From an uncultured Alphaproteobacteria bacterium (GTDB taxonomy: Bacteria; Pseudomonadota; Alphaproteobacteria; RF32; CAG-239), in NCBI GenBank assembly GCA_944391485.1, contig CALXTQ010000013.1, positions 126,809-190,808 of the forward strand: a stretch of 64,000 bases of DNA. The letters are read 5' to 3'. Position numbers and translations under genes: made by a program. The notes beneath the pieces were generated by a model. That model saw only the letters and a program-made list of their open reading frames with translations. It was not told the DNA's origin and searched no databases. This document shows, in pieces, positions 17,579 to 26,452 of the stretch. Each line of letters begins with the position of its first letter. Within the stretch, counting starts at the first letter, position 1.

Positions 17579-18532
17579 TTATCTGATAAAGCAGATGCCG
17601 AATTCTTTTTCAAATTCTCTCCGCTTCATTCTTATAATCTGCTTCAACTCCTCAACCATTTCGCGCTGATGTTTTTTCAGGGAAACAAACAGCCTGAGAT
17701 ATTGCATTATTTCCCGTATTCCCATTTTACCGAGTTTTATCCGGTAGCAGGACGCCAGAAGAGCCGCGGCTTTTCTGGTTTCCTCGTCAACGGGCTGTTC
17801 CAGCGGCAGCTGAAATTTTCCGGCGTAACGGTCGCAGCGGTCAAGAATCGATGCCAATTCATGAAGCATCATTTCGCCGTTGCAGCATTTTTTGCCGTTT
17901 ACCCAGGAGCAGGCATTGGACAGAGCCTGACCACCGACAAAATACCTGTCTTCCGGAAGCCTGAAATCGTTCGTAACCGTTTGCCCTATTTTCGCACAGG
18001 CTTTGCGCATGGCCTCTTGTATCTGAAACTTGAACGACCGCTCAAAACGAAGAGACAGCCGCGGAGTCAGCGCAAAAGTTATGCTTTCCGAAACCTCGGG
18101 ATGCTCAACCAGAAATTCTGCAATTTCGCCGATATTGGCGCCGGTATTGGTTCCTTTGTCCAACACATAGAGGTTTCGTGGAAAAACACCGAGACTGAGA
18201 CAAACATACTGCAGGCGCCTGGCTTCCGTAAATATCCCGATTTTTTGCCCGAGCATCTTTTCCAACTCGGCTTTCAGCTCTTTGTTGTCAGTATGCCGGG
18301 ACAATAATCCCTGCCCGCCGACGCACAAAACTACCGGAGCACTCCCCTGTCCAAGCATTTTATGAAACAGCCAGGAAGCCCAGACTGCAGACCAGGGATC
18401 ATCATCTATACAGACAATAACCCGGCTTTTGATAACCTGACCCGAATAGTCGAAACAGTTCGACTGGATCCGCAATTTTTCGTGTACAAGTTCAGCTGCC
18501 CACCAAACCTGCACCTTTTTTGATTTTTTCAT
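17579..18532 (-). CDS. DUF218 (YdcF-like) domain protein
   Basis: A 317-residue protein. The recognisable part is a DUF218/YdcF Rossmann-like fold: APVVLCVGGQGLLS (about 65-78), then LGVFPRNLYVLDKGTNTGAN, which fits the family motif of a GVP-type segment followed by E-x2-S-x-NT-x-EN (here DKGTNTGAN). No signal peptide is seen, so it appears cytoplasmic, unlike SanA-type members. The C-terminal half (about 205-317) is helical and basic and is not part of the core. Members have been linked to nucleotide binding and envelope traits, but no general reaction is established. It lies 137 bp downstream of the Nudix gene. Confidence 0.65.
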   Translation of the reverse strand: MKKSKKVQVWWAAELVHEKLRIQSNCFDYSGQVIKSRVIVCIDDDPWSAVWASWLFHKMLGQGSAPVVLCVGGQGLLSRHTDNKELKAELEKMLGQKIGIFTEARRLQYVCLSLGVFPRNLYVLDKGTNTGANIGEIAEFLVEHPEVSESITFALTPRLSLRFERSFKFQIQEAMRKACAKIGQTVTNDFRLPEDRYFVGGQALSNACSWVNGKKCCNGEMMLHELASILDRCDRYAGKFQLPLEQPVDEETRKAAALLASCYRIKLGKMGIREIMQYLRLFVSLKKHQREMVEELKQIIRMKRREFEKEFGICFIR

Positions 18533-18669
18533 ACTTTATAATTTTTAATTAAACTTTGCGTTTTCAAACCCAGCTTAACGGGCTTTGACCACAATCTATC
18601 CATAATTATTATGAATTGAATGTAACTATACCATTGTTTTCGAAAAAACGCAAATGTTTTGTCTAAATT

Positions 18670-19227
18670 TTAGAGATTTTTCAAGGCAAAATATTTCCAC
18701 AGCGGAGCCAGATGCGTAGCCTGTTTGATTTCGTCATGCAGCAGTAGCTCTCTGACTTCGTCAAGCGTAAGCAGATGAACCTTTATATCCTCGCCATCGT
18801 CGAGATGCCTTTCGCCGCAGAGTTCCACGCCTTCGGCAATAAAACAATGCGTCAAATTGGTTGTCGTCGAAGCATTGGCAGAGACTGTCATAAATTCCTG
18901 CCAGACACCGCCGCCGTAACCGGTTTCTTCCATCAGTTCCCGGCGCGCTGCTTCCTCCATGCTTTTGTCGCTTTTTTCGCTGACGCCGGCGCAGAGCTCA
19001 AAAGAGGTTCGGTCTAAACCGGGGCGGTACTGACTGACAAACACAAATTTTCCGTCTTTGGTTACGGCAATCGTATTAACCCATTCGGGATATTCCAAGA
19101 TATAGTAATCCGGTATGACGCGGCCGTCGGGCAACTCATAGGAATTATGCCGTACCGTCAGCCAAGGTTCTCTGAACAAATATTTTTCAGAAAGTTTTTT
19201 CCAACGTTCCTGTTTTAATTCTTCCAT
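18670..19227 (-). CDS. Nudix hydrolase, ADP-ribose pyrophosphatase-like
   Basis: A 185-residue Nudix protein hydrolysing a nucleoside diphosphate linked to another moiety, most likely ADP-ribose or a nucleotide sugar. Seen: VSQYRPGLDRTSFELCAGVSE leading into EEAARRELMEETGYG, the Nudix box. The REL-x-EE-x-G core is intact, but the spacing from the leading Gly is one residue longer than consensus and the usual Glu before the helix is Lys. The N-terminal strand pair (LTVRHNSYELPDG) is typical of the ADPRase/NudF group. It starts 11 bp after the stop of the 19239-19673 gene, so the two are probably co-transcribed. Confidence 0.85.
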   Translation of the reverse strand: MEELKQERWKKLSEKYLFREPWLTVRHNSYELPDGRVIPDYYILEYPEWVNTIAVTKDGKFVFVSQYRPGLDRTSFELCAGVSEKSDKSMEEAARRELMEETGYGGGVWQEFMTVSANASTTTNLTHCFIAEGVELCGERHLDDGEDIKVHLLTLDEVRELLLHDEIKQATHLAPLWKYFALKNL

Positions 19228-19238
19228 TTTTCCGTCTT

Positions 19239-19673
19239 TTAATTAAGGGTCCGATACTTGCGTAGTTCGCGCTCCAGGCCGTCGACCATATAATTGATTT
19301 CGCCGACAAACTTGGGCGCGGCTTTTATAATCTCCCGGACGGTCTGCATATCCATTCCCGGTTTTATCTTCTTGCGCAGGCACTGATAGAACATCCATTC
19401 GCTGAGGGTTCCCTTTATCACGCCGTTTTCCTTGCAATACAAGAATAAATCCTTGTAGGACAATTCCCGCGCTTCTTCATTTTTGACAAGGGACGACAGT
19501 TTGAAAAAAATCTTCATATTATGAACGATTTCATCAAAACTCAGAATAAAACACAAAATTAACGGATGATACTGTTCAACAGAATTATTCAGGGCCTGAG
19601 ACATGCGCAGAATATCTGCCGCGCTTTTAGCGGTTCCGCTGCTTTTCAGAGATAACGAATTTCTTTCCATCAA
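19239..19673 (-). CDS. Small all-helical protein, HI0074/HEPN-like
   Basis: A 144-residue helical protein. The layout resembles HI0074-type nucleotidyltransferase-substrate-binding proteins (PF08780, HEPN superfamily): a first helix ending in HPLILCFILSFDEIVHNMKIFFK (compare R-x4-QRFEF-x3-LAWK-x-LK), then LSYKDLFLYCKENGVI (compare S-x-RD-x-LREA-x-x-GLI), W-containing helix, and a long last helix. The RN-x-T/H motif is not preserved. The usual partner nucleotidyltransferase (MNT) is absent; the downstream neighbour is a Nudix hydrolase. The assignment is by pattern and tentative. Confidence 0.55.
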   Translation of the reverse strand: MMERNSLSLKSSGTAKSAADILRMSQALNNSVEQYHPLILCFILSFDEIVHNMKIFFKLSSLVKNEEARELSYKDLFLYCKENGVIKGTLSEWMFYQCLRKKIKPGMDMQTVREIIKAAPKFVGEINYMVDGLERELRKYRTLN

Positions 19674-19773
19674 AGCCTCATTGCCTGCACAGATAAATTC
19701 ATTCTGTATTTCTTTCTACGGCAATGTATAACACCAATTCTTTTATAAACTCTTAATAAAATTATTTTTTCGG

Positions 19774-20117
19774 CTATAACAGACGACCGCCGACAGACAC
19801 ATCGTCATGCGGCATGTCAACAAACCAGATATTGATGTTTTTCAGATCCAACCCTTCAAAACGGTCATAAACAAACTCTGTCAGGAGTCTGGCCAGACTG
19901 TCTTTGTTTTCAAATCCAACGAATTTCATCTCTATCAGGGCGCCCCGTCCGGTGGAATTTCCGCCAAACGCCATTCCCGGGTTGCTGTCCAGCTCGACGA
20001 CAACATAGGATTTCGGTTTTTCAGCTCTCCGGCAACCAATTCCGTCGCCGCATTCAGAAATTCCGCGGTATTCTTATTTCTTAAACTGGCATTACAGTGA
20101 ACTGTCAAATACGGCAT
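19774..20117 (-). pseudogene. MIF-type (phenylpyruvate) tautomerase broken by a single-base frameshift
   Basis: Two adjoining minus-strand frames together give a complete MIF-like tautomerase. The first (from ATG 20117, with a strong GGGAGGTG Shine-Dalgarno) encodes MPYLTVHCNASLRNKNTAEF, with the catalytic Pro after Met. The second continues PKSYVVVELDSNPGMAFGGN and ends NIWFVDMPHDDVSVGG, matching MIF (MAFGGSSEP..., YINYYDM...). The frames join if one base is added in the A5 run (T5 at 20017-20021 on the plus strand), giving 114 residues, the normal length. Read as is, the product goes out of frame after ELKNR. It is either a recent pseudogene, a slippage-expressed gene, or a homopolymer sequencing error. 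Confidence 0.8.
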
Positions 20118-20259
20118 TTTCACCTCCCTAAAAAATAAGTATTTTAAATAAATAGTCTTTTTCGGCGATTTTTGCAAATAAATAATAATGACTGTCATCA
20201 GGAGTTGATTTTGGACAAAAAAGTGGGTATGATATATGAAAATCAGTAAAGGAGACGAC

Positions 20260-20685
20260 ATGAACCGCGAGGAAGAACTGCTGCATCAAACTCTTGACAA
20301 CTGCAAGGCAAAATTCAAAGCGCCGGAAACATCCGCCGCCGAAAAGAAAGCCATGGCCTTTTATATTGAGCAGCTCAGCGAAATGGGCTTTTGTTCCGAT
20401 AACGCCAAATTTGCCAGACCCGGAAAAGGCGTCGGCGGCACGGGGGACGAAATGGTTTTTCACCGACTGGTCGTTCGGGATGAACAGGGAACTCCCGTTA
20501 TCAGTCCCGAAGGAGAACTTCTGACGGAAATCTGCGCTTTTGAAGATTTTGCCACTTATCTCAAGTATGTTGACGGCAAAAAAGTGGAACCGGGTCCCGG
20601 TATTTTTTACAACGGTATCCCGCAGGATGATTATGTCAGCAGGGTTCTCATGCAGCAGCGTCGCATGTCCCGTTATTACCGTTAG
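20260..20685 (+). CDS. Hypothetical cytoplasmic protein
   Basis: A 141-residue hydrophilic protein with no signal peptide or membrane segment. The N-terminus is helical and charged (NREEELLHQTLDNCKAKF); the middle has FARPGKGVGGTGDEMVFHRLVVRD and PGPGIFYNGIPQDD, which look like loop-rich beta structure. I recognise no family. The start at 20260 is chosen over 20236 because AAGGAG lies 5 nt upstream. It is divergent from the tautomerase and convergent with the flagellin-like gene; an 8-bp inverted repeat (20676-20683 with 20702-20709) spans its stop codon and may help termination. Confidence 0.7.
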   Translation: MNREEELLHQTLDNCKAKFKAPETSAAEKKAMAFYIEQLSEMGFCSDNAKFARPGKGVGGTGDEMVFHRLVVRDEQGTPVISPEGELLTEICAFEDFATYLKYVDGKKVEPGPGIFYNGIPQDDYVSRVLMQQRRMSRYYR

Positions 20686-20737
20686 ATGTCTGTACGGAAA
20701 AAACGGTAACCCGCTAACCACATATTTCCTTATTTGC

Positions 20738-22480
20738 CTAAAACAACTGCAAAACAGAACGAGACGCCTGCGCCGCCAAAGCCAGCGCATTAACGGCAAG
20801 CTGCTGTCTGGTCTGCAGAGAAAGCTGATTTGCCGACTCCTGATTCATATCAGCCAGCGTCAGCCTGTCCGCCCCCTCTTCCAGCACATTTATCAGATTT
20901 TCGGTAAAATCGCGGCGGCAGGAAATAATATTCAGACAATTTCCAAAACCCGAGGCAAAAAGCCGCATTTTTTCAACAGCATCTTCCAATTCGCTGACAG
21001 AAACCTCGATATCTTTTCTGTTTTTCCAATCAGCTTTTCTGATACCCAGATCTTCCGAACGAGCTTTTACTCCTGGAATTTCAACGGCAGACGAGCCTTT
21101 TTCATTAAAATTCACTTTCAGATTAAGGTTTTGCAGCAGATTTATGCCTTTATAAGACGCATCAGCAATCAGCATGTCATATTGAGCCAGAATACTGTTA
21201 TATTCCAAAGAGCGGATTTCAGCCTCCTGCCTGTTTTTTTCTCTGATATCGGGGACGGAAAAAGCATTTCCGGGACCGTAATTTTCGGGATTGGCAAGAA
21301 TTTTTTCCAGAGTTACGTTTGTTGCCGCAATTATGGAAAAATCCGCGAGACTGAAAAAATGACTGCCGACCGAAAGTTTTGCTCCGGCTGCAAAAATCAT
21401 GCGGTTAGCTATGCCTGTCGATACGGAACGATTGTAGAAAACACTCGTAACAGTATTGTCCATCTGAATTTCGGCAGATTTGAGAATTTCCAGAACATGT
21501 TCTTTGCCGTCAGTACCAATGCCGTCATTTTCAAAACCCGTTCGGGTATTTTCCATTTTGATCTTACCAGCGACAACCGCTTTTCCTCCTTGATAATTCA
21601 AGAAACCGATACCTCCGCCGTTCATATCTATATTGACGGTACAGTTTTCAGAAACCTTTATTGTTCCGCCATAAGCGCCAATAGCGCTGTGGCAACCTTT
21701 TAGACTAATATTTCCTGTTAAAGCTGCTGTTCCGCTATAAGCGCAAATTACCGTTTTTCCCCAGTTAGAAGATTGGGCCTGCATTTCAATATCCAGATTA
21801 TTGAGCCGGACATCGCTACCATTGGTTACAATAGTGCGATAAGCTCCTGTATCCGAAGGATTGCTGTAAGTTATTGACAGATCGCTTATCAGAGACTTTC
21901 CCTGCATACCAATCGCATTTAGGGTCTTGTCCGCGGTAAAATTCAGTCTGGAAAAGCGGCTGCTGCCTCGAGCGCCTGATCCCGTAAAATATTCTGTGCC
22001 GACCAGTTTCTGCTCCTGTTTCAGGGTAAATCCCTGATTGTGAATATCTATGCATCCGTAAACAACGATCATCTCCTTGCCGGAATTTACGGCATCCAGT
22101 AATTCCTGCGCCGTTTCGACCACAGCGCCGTTTTCGCCGGCTTTTTCTATAAAATAGTCTTTGTCCGGGACATGACAGGTTTCGAATGCCTGATCAGCCA
22201 CCGCCCGCGCCTGCTCCAAAAATGTCATGGCTTTGTCAATGGCCGCAGACGCCGCTTTAAGCGTTTGAATACTCTGAGACATTGCATCCAAAAGAGTATT
22301 CAGGTCATCCGCCCTGTTTATCAGAGAAACAGCCGTGTAATAAGAAGACGGATTTTCAATTGCAGAATTAACTTTTAAACCGGTTGAAAGACGCGTCTGA
22401 ACAGTTTCCTGCAAGCGGCTGATTCCCTGCAGGTTTAGCAAACAGCTCCTCATTGAGGCATTTAAACTAATCGCGTCCAT
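20738..22480 (-). CDS. Flagellin-like protein with a beta-helix insert
   Basis: 580 residues. The ends match flagellin D0/D1: N-terminal LNLQGISRLQETVQTRLSTG with VNSAIENPSSYYTA and a long helix to about 105; C-terminal DASYKGINLLQ (from about 440) and the tail ANQLSLQTRQQLAVNALALA ... SVLQLF. Between them (about 115-400) lies a repetitive, short-strand region (GNISLKGCHSAIGAYGGTIK, TVNIDMNGGGIGF, GKIKMENTRTGF), typical of a right-handed beta-helix, in place of ordinary D2/D3 domains. It opens AVVETAQELLDAVNSG, very like the beta-helix start of the 34780 and 37111 products. There is no signal peptide, as expected for flagellar export. No other flagellar gene is in the window. It may form a decorated filament or be a secreted adhesin. 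Confidence 0.85.
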   Translation of the reverse strand: MDAISLNASMRSCLLNLQGISRLQETVQTRLSTGLKVNSAIENPSSYYTAVSLINRADDLNTLLDAMSQSIQTLKAASAAIDKAMTFLEQARAVADQAFETCHVPDKDYFIEKAGENGAVVETAQELLDAVNSGKEMIVVYGCIDIHNQGFTLKQEQKLVGTEYFTGSGARGSSRFSRLNFTADKTLNAIGMQGKSLISDLSITYSNPSDTGAYRTIVTNGSDVRLNNLDIEMQAQSSNWGKTVICAYSGTAALTGNISLKGCHSAIGAYGGTIKVSENCTVNIDMNGGGIGFLNYQGGKAVVAGKIKMENTRTGFENDGIGTDGKEHVLEILKSAEIQMDNTVTSVFYNRSVSTGIANRMIFAAGAKLSVGSHFFSLADFSIIAATNVTLEKILANPENYGPGNAFSVPDIREKNRQEAEIRSLEYNSILAQYDMLIADASYKGINLLQNLNLKVNFNEKGSSAVEIPGVKARSEDLGIRKADWKNRKDIEVSVSELEDAVEKMRLFASGFGNCLNIISCRRDFTENLINVLEEGADRLTLADMNQESANQLSLQTRQQLAVNALALAAQASRSVLQLF

Positions 22481-22493
22481 TCTGGTTATATTT

Positions 22494-22531
22494 GAAACAT
22501 GTTTCTATACTAGCCTTTTTATTTTGTGCAA
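22494..22531 (-). promoter_or_regulatory. Predicted promoter and overlapping palindrome of the flagellin-like gene
   Basis: On the minus strand TTGCAC (22526-22531) and TATAGA (22504-22509) are spaced 16 bp, a fair sigma-70 promoter. A 12-bp palindrome GAAACATGTTTC (22494-22505) overlaps the -10 and start region, about 14 bp before the ATG, and could be an operator. I see no sigma-28 or sigma-54 flagellar promoter. Confidence 0.45.
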
Positions 22532-22677
22532 AAAAAGTAAAATTATTCTTAAGGCCCTTTAAATTATGTCTATTTTTTTAGGAAGTTGCAGGGAACTCTT
22601 GTTATAGATTCAAAACTACGCAGATTTAACAGGCAAAACGGGTATGCTTCCAAACAGCGTTCAGAAAAGCATAAAAA

Positions 22678-22701
22678 AAAACCTGCCCGAGGGCAGGTTT
22701 T
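22678..22701 (-). terminator. Terminator of gyrA
   Basis: AAAACCTGCCC (22678-22688) pairs with GGGCAGGTTTT (22691-22701); an A-run to the left gives the U-tract on the minus strand. It lies about 20 bp after the gyrA stop. The rest of 22532-22677 shows no gene. Confidence 0.85.
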
Positions 22702-22722
22702 CCATGGCAGATATCAAAGACT

Positions 22723-25551
22723 TCAGTTGTCCTCGTCTTCAATACCGGTTTCCGGTTCGTTCACTTCTCCGCTTAATTCCTCATCAAGCTCGGAAACGCT
22801 TTCACCCAGAACTTCACTGCCGGTTTCCTCCTCCAGCTCGTCATCATCGCCGTCATCGGCATCGAGCCAGGTTACGGAAACCACTTCTTCATCTTCAGCC
22901 GTCCGGAACAGAATAACGCCCTGCGTTTTGCGGCCGGCAATTCTGATATCTTTGACAGGCATGCGAATCAGTTTGCCGCCGTCGGTAACCATCATAATCT
23001 GGTTATCGTCCTCAATCGGGAAGGAGCTGACAATCTCCTTGTTGCGGGCCGACATTTCCATATTGGCAATACCTTGTCCGCCGCGGCCAGTAACACGATA
23101 TTCATAGGAAGAAGAACGTTTGCCGTATCCCGTGGAGGTTACGGAAAGAATAAACTGTTCTTTCTCTTTCATCTCCTGGTATTTTTCCGGTGTCAGAACG
23201 CTGAGAGGCACGCCGGCATCTGTCAGAGAAACCTCGCAATCGCCGCCTCTTTCGGCCTGAATACGTTTGACGGCGGAAGAAATACGGGCGTATTCGTCAC
23301 GCTCTTCCGATGTGGCGTCGCTGTGGTTCAAAATAGACATCGAGACAACTTCATCGCCTTCGGCCAGTTTGATGCCGCGGACACCTGTCGAATTGCGGCC
23401 GACAAAAACGCGCACTTCGGTAACCGGGAAGCGGATGCACTTACCACTGCGGGCCGCCAGCATGATATCGTTGTTTTCATGGCAGATGCGGACATTTATC
23501 AGCTTGTCGCCCTCATCCAGCTTCATGGCAATCTTGCCGTTGCTCTGAACATTGACGAAATCCATCAGCGAGTTGCGGCGAACATTGCCCTGCGACGTGG
23601 CAAACATAATGGACAGATCCTTGCAATCATCCTCGCACTCCGGAAGCTTCATAATCGTGGTAATGGTCTCGCCTTCATCCAGCGGCAGCAGATTGATGAA
23701 AGGCTTGCCCTTGGATGTCGGCGAACCGAGCGGCAGTTTGTAAACCTTCATCTTGTAAACCAGTCCCTTGGATGAGAAGAACAAGACCGGCGTGTGCGTT
23801 GAAGCCACAAACAGACGGGTTACAAAATCCTCGTCCTTGGTCGCCATGCCGGATTTTCCCTTGCCGCCGCGCTTCTGTGCCTTATAGGCGTTCAGCGGCA
23901 CACGCTTGATATAACCGGCTTCTGTAACGGTTACGACCATTTCCTCACGCTGGATCAGGGATTCGACATCGGTATCGTACTCAATATCTTCAATACGGGT
24001 ACGGCGCGGCGTCGCATATTCATCCTTAATGGCAACAAGCTCGTCGCGCATGATGCCGTAAAGCTTTTCGCGGCTGCCGAGGATCGACAGATATTCTTTG
24101 ATATCTTCGCCGATTGTCATTAGTTCTTCATGAATCTTATCACGCTCCAAACCCGTCAGACGTTGCAGCTTCAAATCCAGAATAGCGCGGGCCTGCGTTT
24201 CGGACAAATGATAAAAGCCGTTCTCGACCTTGCGGTCGGGCTCGTCGATCAGCTGGACAAGTGGTTCAATGTCATTTGCCGGCCAGGGTTTGGCAAGCAA
24301 CGCGTCTTTTGCATCCTGCGGATTGGGAGACGTGCGGATCAGTTCAATGACCGGATCCAGATTTTCAACTGCCAGAGCCAGACCTACCAATGTATGAGCG
24401 CGATCACGGGCTTTATTCAGTTCATAAATCGTGCGACGGCGGATGACTTCCTCGCGGAACTCAATAAACGCCGCGATGATTTCTTTCAAATTCATCATCA
24501 TCGGGCGGCCGCCGTTGATAGCCAGCATATTCATGCCGAAGCTGGTCTGCAGCGGCGTATATTTATAAAGCTGGTTCAAAACGACATCGGCCTGAAAATC
24601 GCGTTTGACCTCAATAACGACGCGAACGCCCTGACGGTCGGACTCGTCGCGGATATCCGAAATGCCCTCCAGTTTCTTTTCCTTAACCAGTTCGGCAATG
24701 CGGGAAACCAGCGCTGCCTTGTTGACCTGATAGGGAATTTCATGAACAATGATCGCTTCTTTGTCCTTGTGTAGTTCCTCAATGGTGCATCTGGCGCGCA
24801 TAACAACGGAACCGCGGCCGGTATAATAAGCCGATTTCGCGCCGCTGTATCCGAGAATCAGACCTCCGGTCGGAAAATCCGGTCCTGGCACGATGCCGAT
24901 CAGCTCATCCAGCGTAATATCAGGATTATCAATGTAAGCGCAGCAGGCCGTAATAACCTCGCCAAGATTGTGCGGCGGAATATTGGTGGCCATACCGACG
25001 GCAATACCGTTCGCGCCGTTAATCAGCAGATTGGGATAACGCGCCGGCAGAACCGTCGGCTCCTGAACCGTTTCGTCATAGTTGGGCATAAAGTCGACGG
25101 TTTCCTTGTCGATGTCCTCAATCAGGGCATGGGCAACCTTTTCCAGACGGGCTTCGGTGTAACGCATAGCGGCGGCTGAGTCTCCGTCCATTGAACCAAA
25201 GTTTCCCTGACCATCCACCAAAGGCAGACGCATGGAAAAAGGCTGGGCCATACGCACCATCGCTTCATAAATGGATCTGTCGCCGTGCGGGTGATATTTA
25301 CCCATGACATCGCCGACGATACGGGCCGATTTACGATAAGCTTTGTTGTAATCATAGCCGTTTTCATACATGGCATAAATAATGCGGCGGTGAACCGGCT
25401 TTAAACCGTCGCGGACATCCGGCAGCGCGCGGGAAACGATAACGCTCATCGCGTAATCAAGATACGAACGGCGCATTTCCTCTGTAATGGAAACCGGCGT
25501 AATATCCTCGTTACCGTTGGTAACGGCTGTTATTTCATTCTCTTCAGTCAT
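22723..25551 (-). CDS. gyrA: DNA gyrase subunit A
   Basis: The 942-residue A subunit of gyrase, which introduces negative supercoils. Seen: [20 protein letters not shown], catalytic Tyr131 in AMRYTEARL, the AQKRGGKG GyrA box opening the C-terminal DNA-wrapping domain, and an acidic tail (about 45 residues, rich in Asp and Glu). In the quinolone-determining region the sequence is [13 protein letters not shown]: the residue equivalent to E. coli Ser83 is Arg (Arg92) and Asp87 is Glu (Glu96), both positions linked to fluoroquinolone resistance. The start at 25551 is chosen because the conserved protein begins just after it. It is downstream of ssb with a 357-bp leader region. Confidence 0.97.
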   Translation of the reverse strand: MTEENEITAVTNGNEDITPVSITEEMRRSYLDYAMSVIVSRALPDVRDGLKPVHRRIIYAMYENGYDYNKAYRKSARIVGDVMGKYHPHGDRSIYEAMVRMAQPFSMRLPLVDGQGNFGSMDGDSAAAMRYTEARLEKVAHALIEDIDKETVDFMPNYDETVQEPTVLPARYPNLLINGANGIAVGMATNIPPHNLGEVITACCAYIDNPDITLDELIGIVPGPDFPTGGLILGYSGAKSAYYTGRGSVVMRARCTIEELHKDKEAIIVHEIPYQVNKAALVSRIAELVKEKKLEGISDIRDESDRQGVRVVIEVKRDFQADVVLNQLYKYTPLQTSFGMNMLAINGGRPMMMNLKEIIAAFIEFREEVIRRRTIYELNKARDRAHTLVGLALAVENLDPVIELIRTSPNPQDAKDALLAKPWPANDIEPLVQLIDEPDRKVENGFYHLSETQARAILDLKLQRLTGLERDKIHEELMTIGEDIKEYLSILGSREKLYGIMRDELVAIKDEYATPRRTRIEDIEYDTDVESLIQREEMVVTVTEAGYIKRVPLNAYKAQKRGGKGKSGMATKDEDFVTRLFVASTHTPVLFFSSKGLVYKMKVYKLPLGSPTSKGKPFINLLPLDEGETITTIMKLPECEDDCKDLSIMFATSQGNVRRNSLMDFVNVQSNGKIAMKLDEGDKLINVRICHENNDIMLAARSGKCIRFPVTEVRVFVGRNSTGVRGIKLAEGDEVVSMSILNHSDATSEERDEYARISSAVKRIQAERGGDCEVSLTDAGVPLSVLTPEKYQEMKEKEQFILSVTSTGYGKRSSSYEYRVTGRGGQGIANMEMSARNKEIVSSFPIEDDNQIMMVTDGGKLIRMPVKDIRIAGRKTQGVILFRTAEDEEVVSVTWLDADDGDDDELEEETGSEVLGESVSELDEELSGEVNEPETGIEDEDN

Positions 25552-25588
25552 TAGATACCTTTCTGTTTCAAACTGTTCCGAATATAGC

Positions 25589-25608
25589 AGAAACCGCGCG
25601 CGGTTTCT
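25589..25608. promoter_or_regulatory. 20-bp perfect palindrome in the gyrA leader
   Basis: AGAAACCGCG followed by its reverse complement, about 38 bp upstream of the gyrA ATG. It could be an operator or, in RNA, a hairpin close to the ribosome site. The rest of 25552-25857 has a second weak hairpin (GAATAAAG at 25831-25838 with CTTTATTC at 25846-25853) and no gene. Confidence 0.5.
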
Positions 25609-25857
25609 AATCAATAATCCGACTTATAAACACCATTTTCTTTTCTACGGCCAAAAAAACGGCCTTAAAATCGATTTTCCGCCATTGCCGGATTAAAAGG
25701 TTAATGCCGAAATAAAAAAACGGACGATTAAAAGCATCATAAAAAACCACCCGGAAGACGAGCTTTTAATGAAGAAAGATGAGACCTTAAATGAAAATAA
25801 GCCTTTAAATTGCGAAGAACGGTATTCCCGGAATAAAGGAGCTTTCTTTATTCAAAA

Positions 25858-25881
25858 CAAAGCCCCGAAACTGGGGCTTTG
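25858..25881 (-). terminator. Terminator of ssb
   Basis: CAAAGCCCC (25858-25866) pairs with GGGGCTTTG (25873-25881), loop GAAACT, 28 bp after the ssb stop; the minus strand then reads TTTTGAATAAAG. Confidence 0.75.
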
Positions 25882-25908
25882 CAAAAAGAATTCGTATTTG
25901 GCGACCGT

Positions 25909-26376
25909 TTAGAACGGAATATCATCATCCAAATCGGCAGCCGGCGCCGCAGCGGGAGACGCATCCCAGCCGTTTGAAGCGGAACCGGAGAAGACATCGT
26001 TGCCGCCGGCGGGAACCCCGTCGCCGCGGCCGTCCAGCAGAACAAGATTGCCGCTGAAATTCTGCAGAACAACTTCGGTCGTGTATCTTTCCTGACCGCC
26101 GTTGTCTTCCCATTTACGGGTCTGCAGCTGGCCTTCCAGATATACTTTTGAGCCTTTGCGCAAATATCTTTCGGCAATATCCGCCAGCTGAGGATTAAAA
26201 ATAACTACGCGATGCCACTCCGTGCGTTCCTTTCTTTCACCGGAAAGTTTGTCTTTCCATGAATCCGAAGTCGCAATGTTGAGATTGACGATTTTGGAGC
26301 CGCTGGCCGTGTTGCTCACTTTGGGGTCTGCCCCGAGATTGCCTACCAAAATCACTTTGTTAATGCTTCCAACCAT
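25909..26376 (-). CDS. ssb: Single-stranded DNA-binding protein
   Basis: A 155-residue SSB that coats single-stranded DNA in replication and repair. The OB-fold begins INKVILVGNLGADPKVS and holds TEWHRVVIFNPQLADIAERY and RKGSKVYLEGQLQTRKWED. A Gly/Ala-rich linker leads to the acidic DLDDDIPF tip that recruits PriA, RecG, ExoI and other partners (recG and priA are both in this window). It lies in the uvrA / ssb / gyrA neighbourhood typical of alphaproteobacteria, but here a substrate-binding protein gene separates it from uvrA. No SOS box is evident upstream. Confidence 0.97.
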   Translation of the reverse strand: MVGSINKVILVGNLGADPKVSNTASGSKIVNLNIATSDSWKDKLSGERKERTEWHRVVIFNPQLADIAERYLRKGSKVYLEGQLQTRKWEDNGGQERYTTEVVLQNFSGNLVLLDGRGDGVPAGGNDVFSGSASNGWDASPAAAPAADLDDDIPF

Positions 26377-26452
26377 AGTTATTTATACCTTTATCAAATA
26401 AGTTAAACATTGGTGGAAATGTACAATAAAAAAGAAGAGTTGGGAACTAAAA

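Noticed and set aside
20738-22480. Flagellin-like gene as evidence for a flagellar gene cluster here
   Set aside because: No hook, motor, export or chemotaxis gene lies in the window, so only the single gene is reported.
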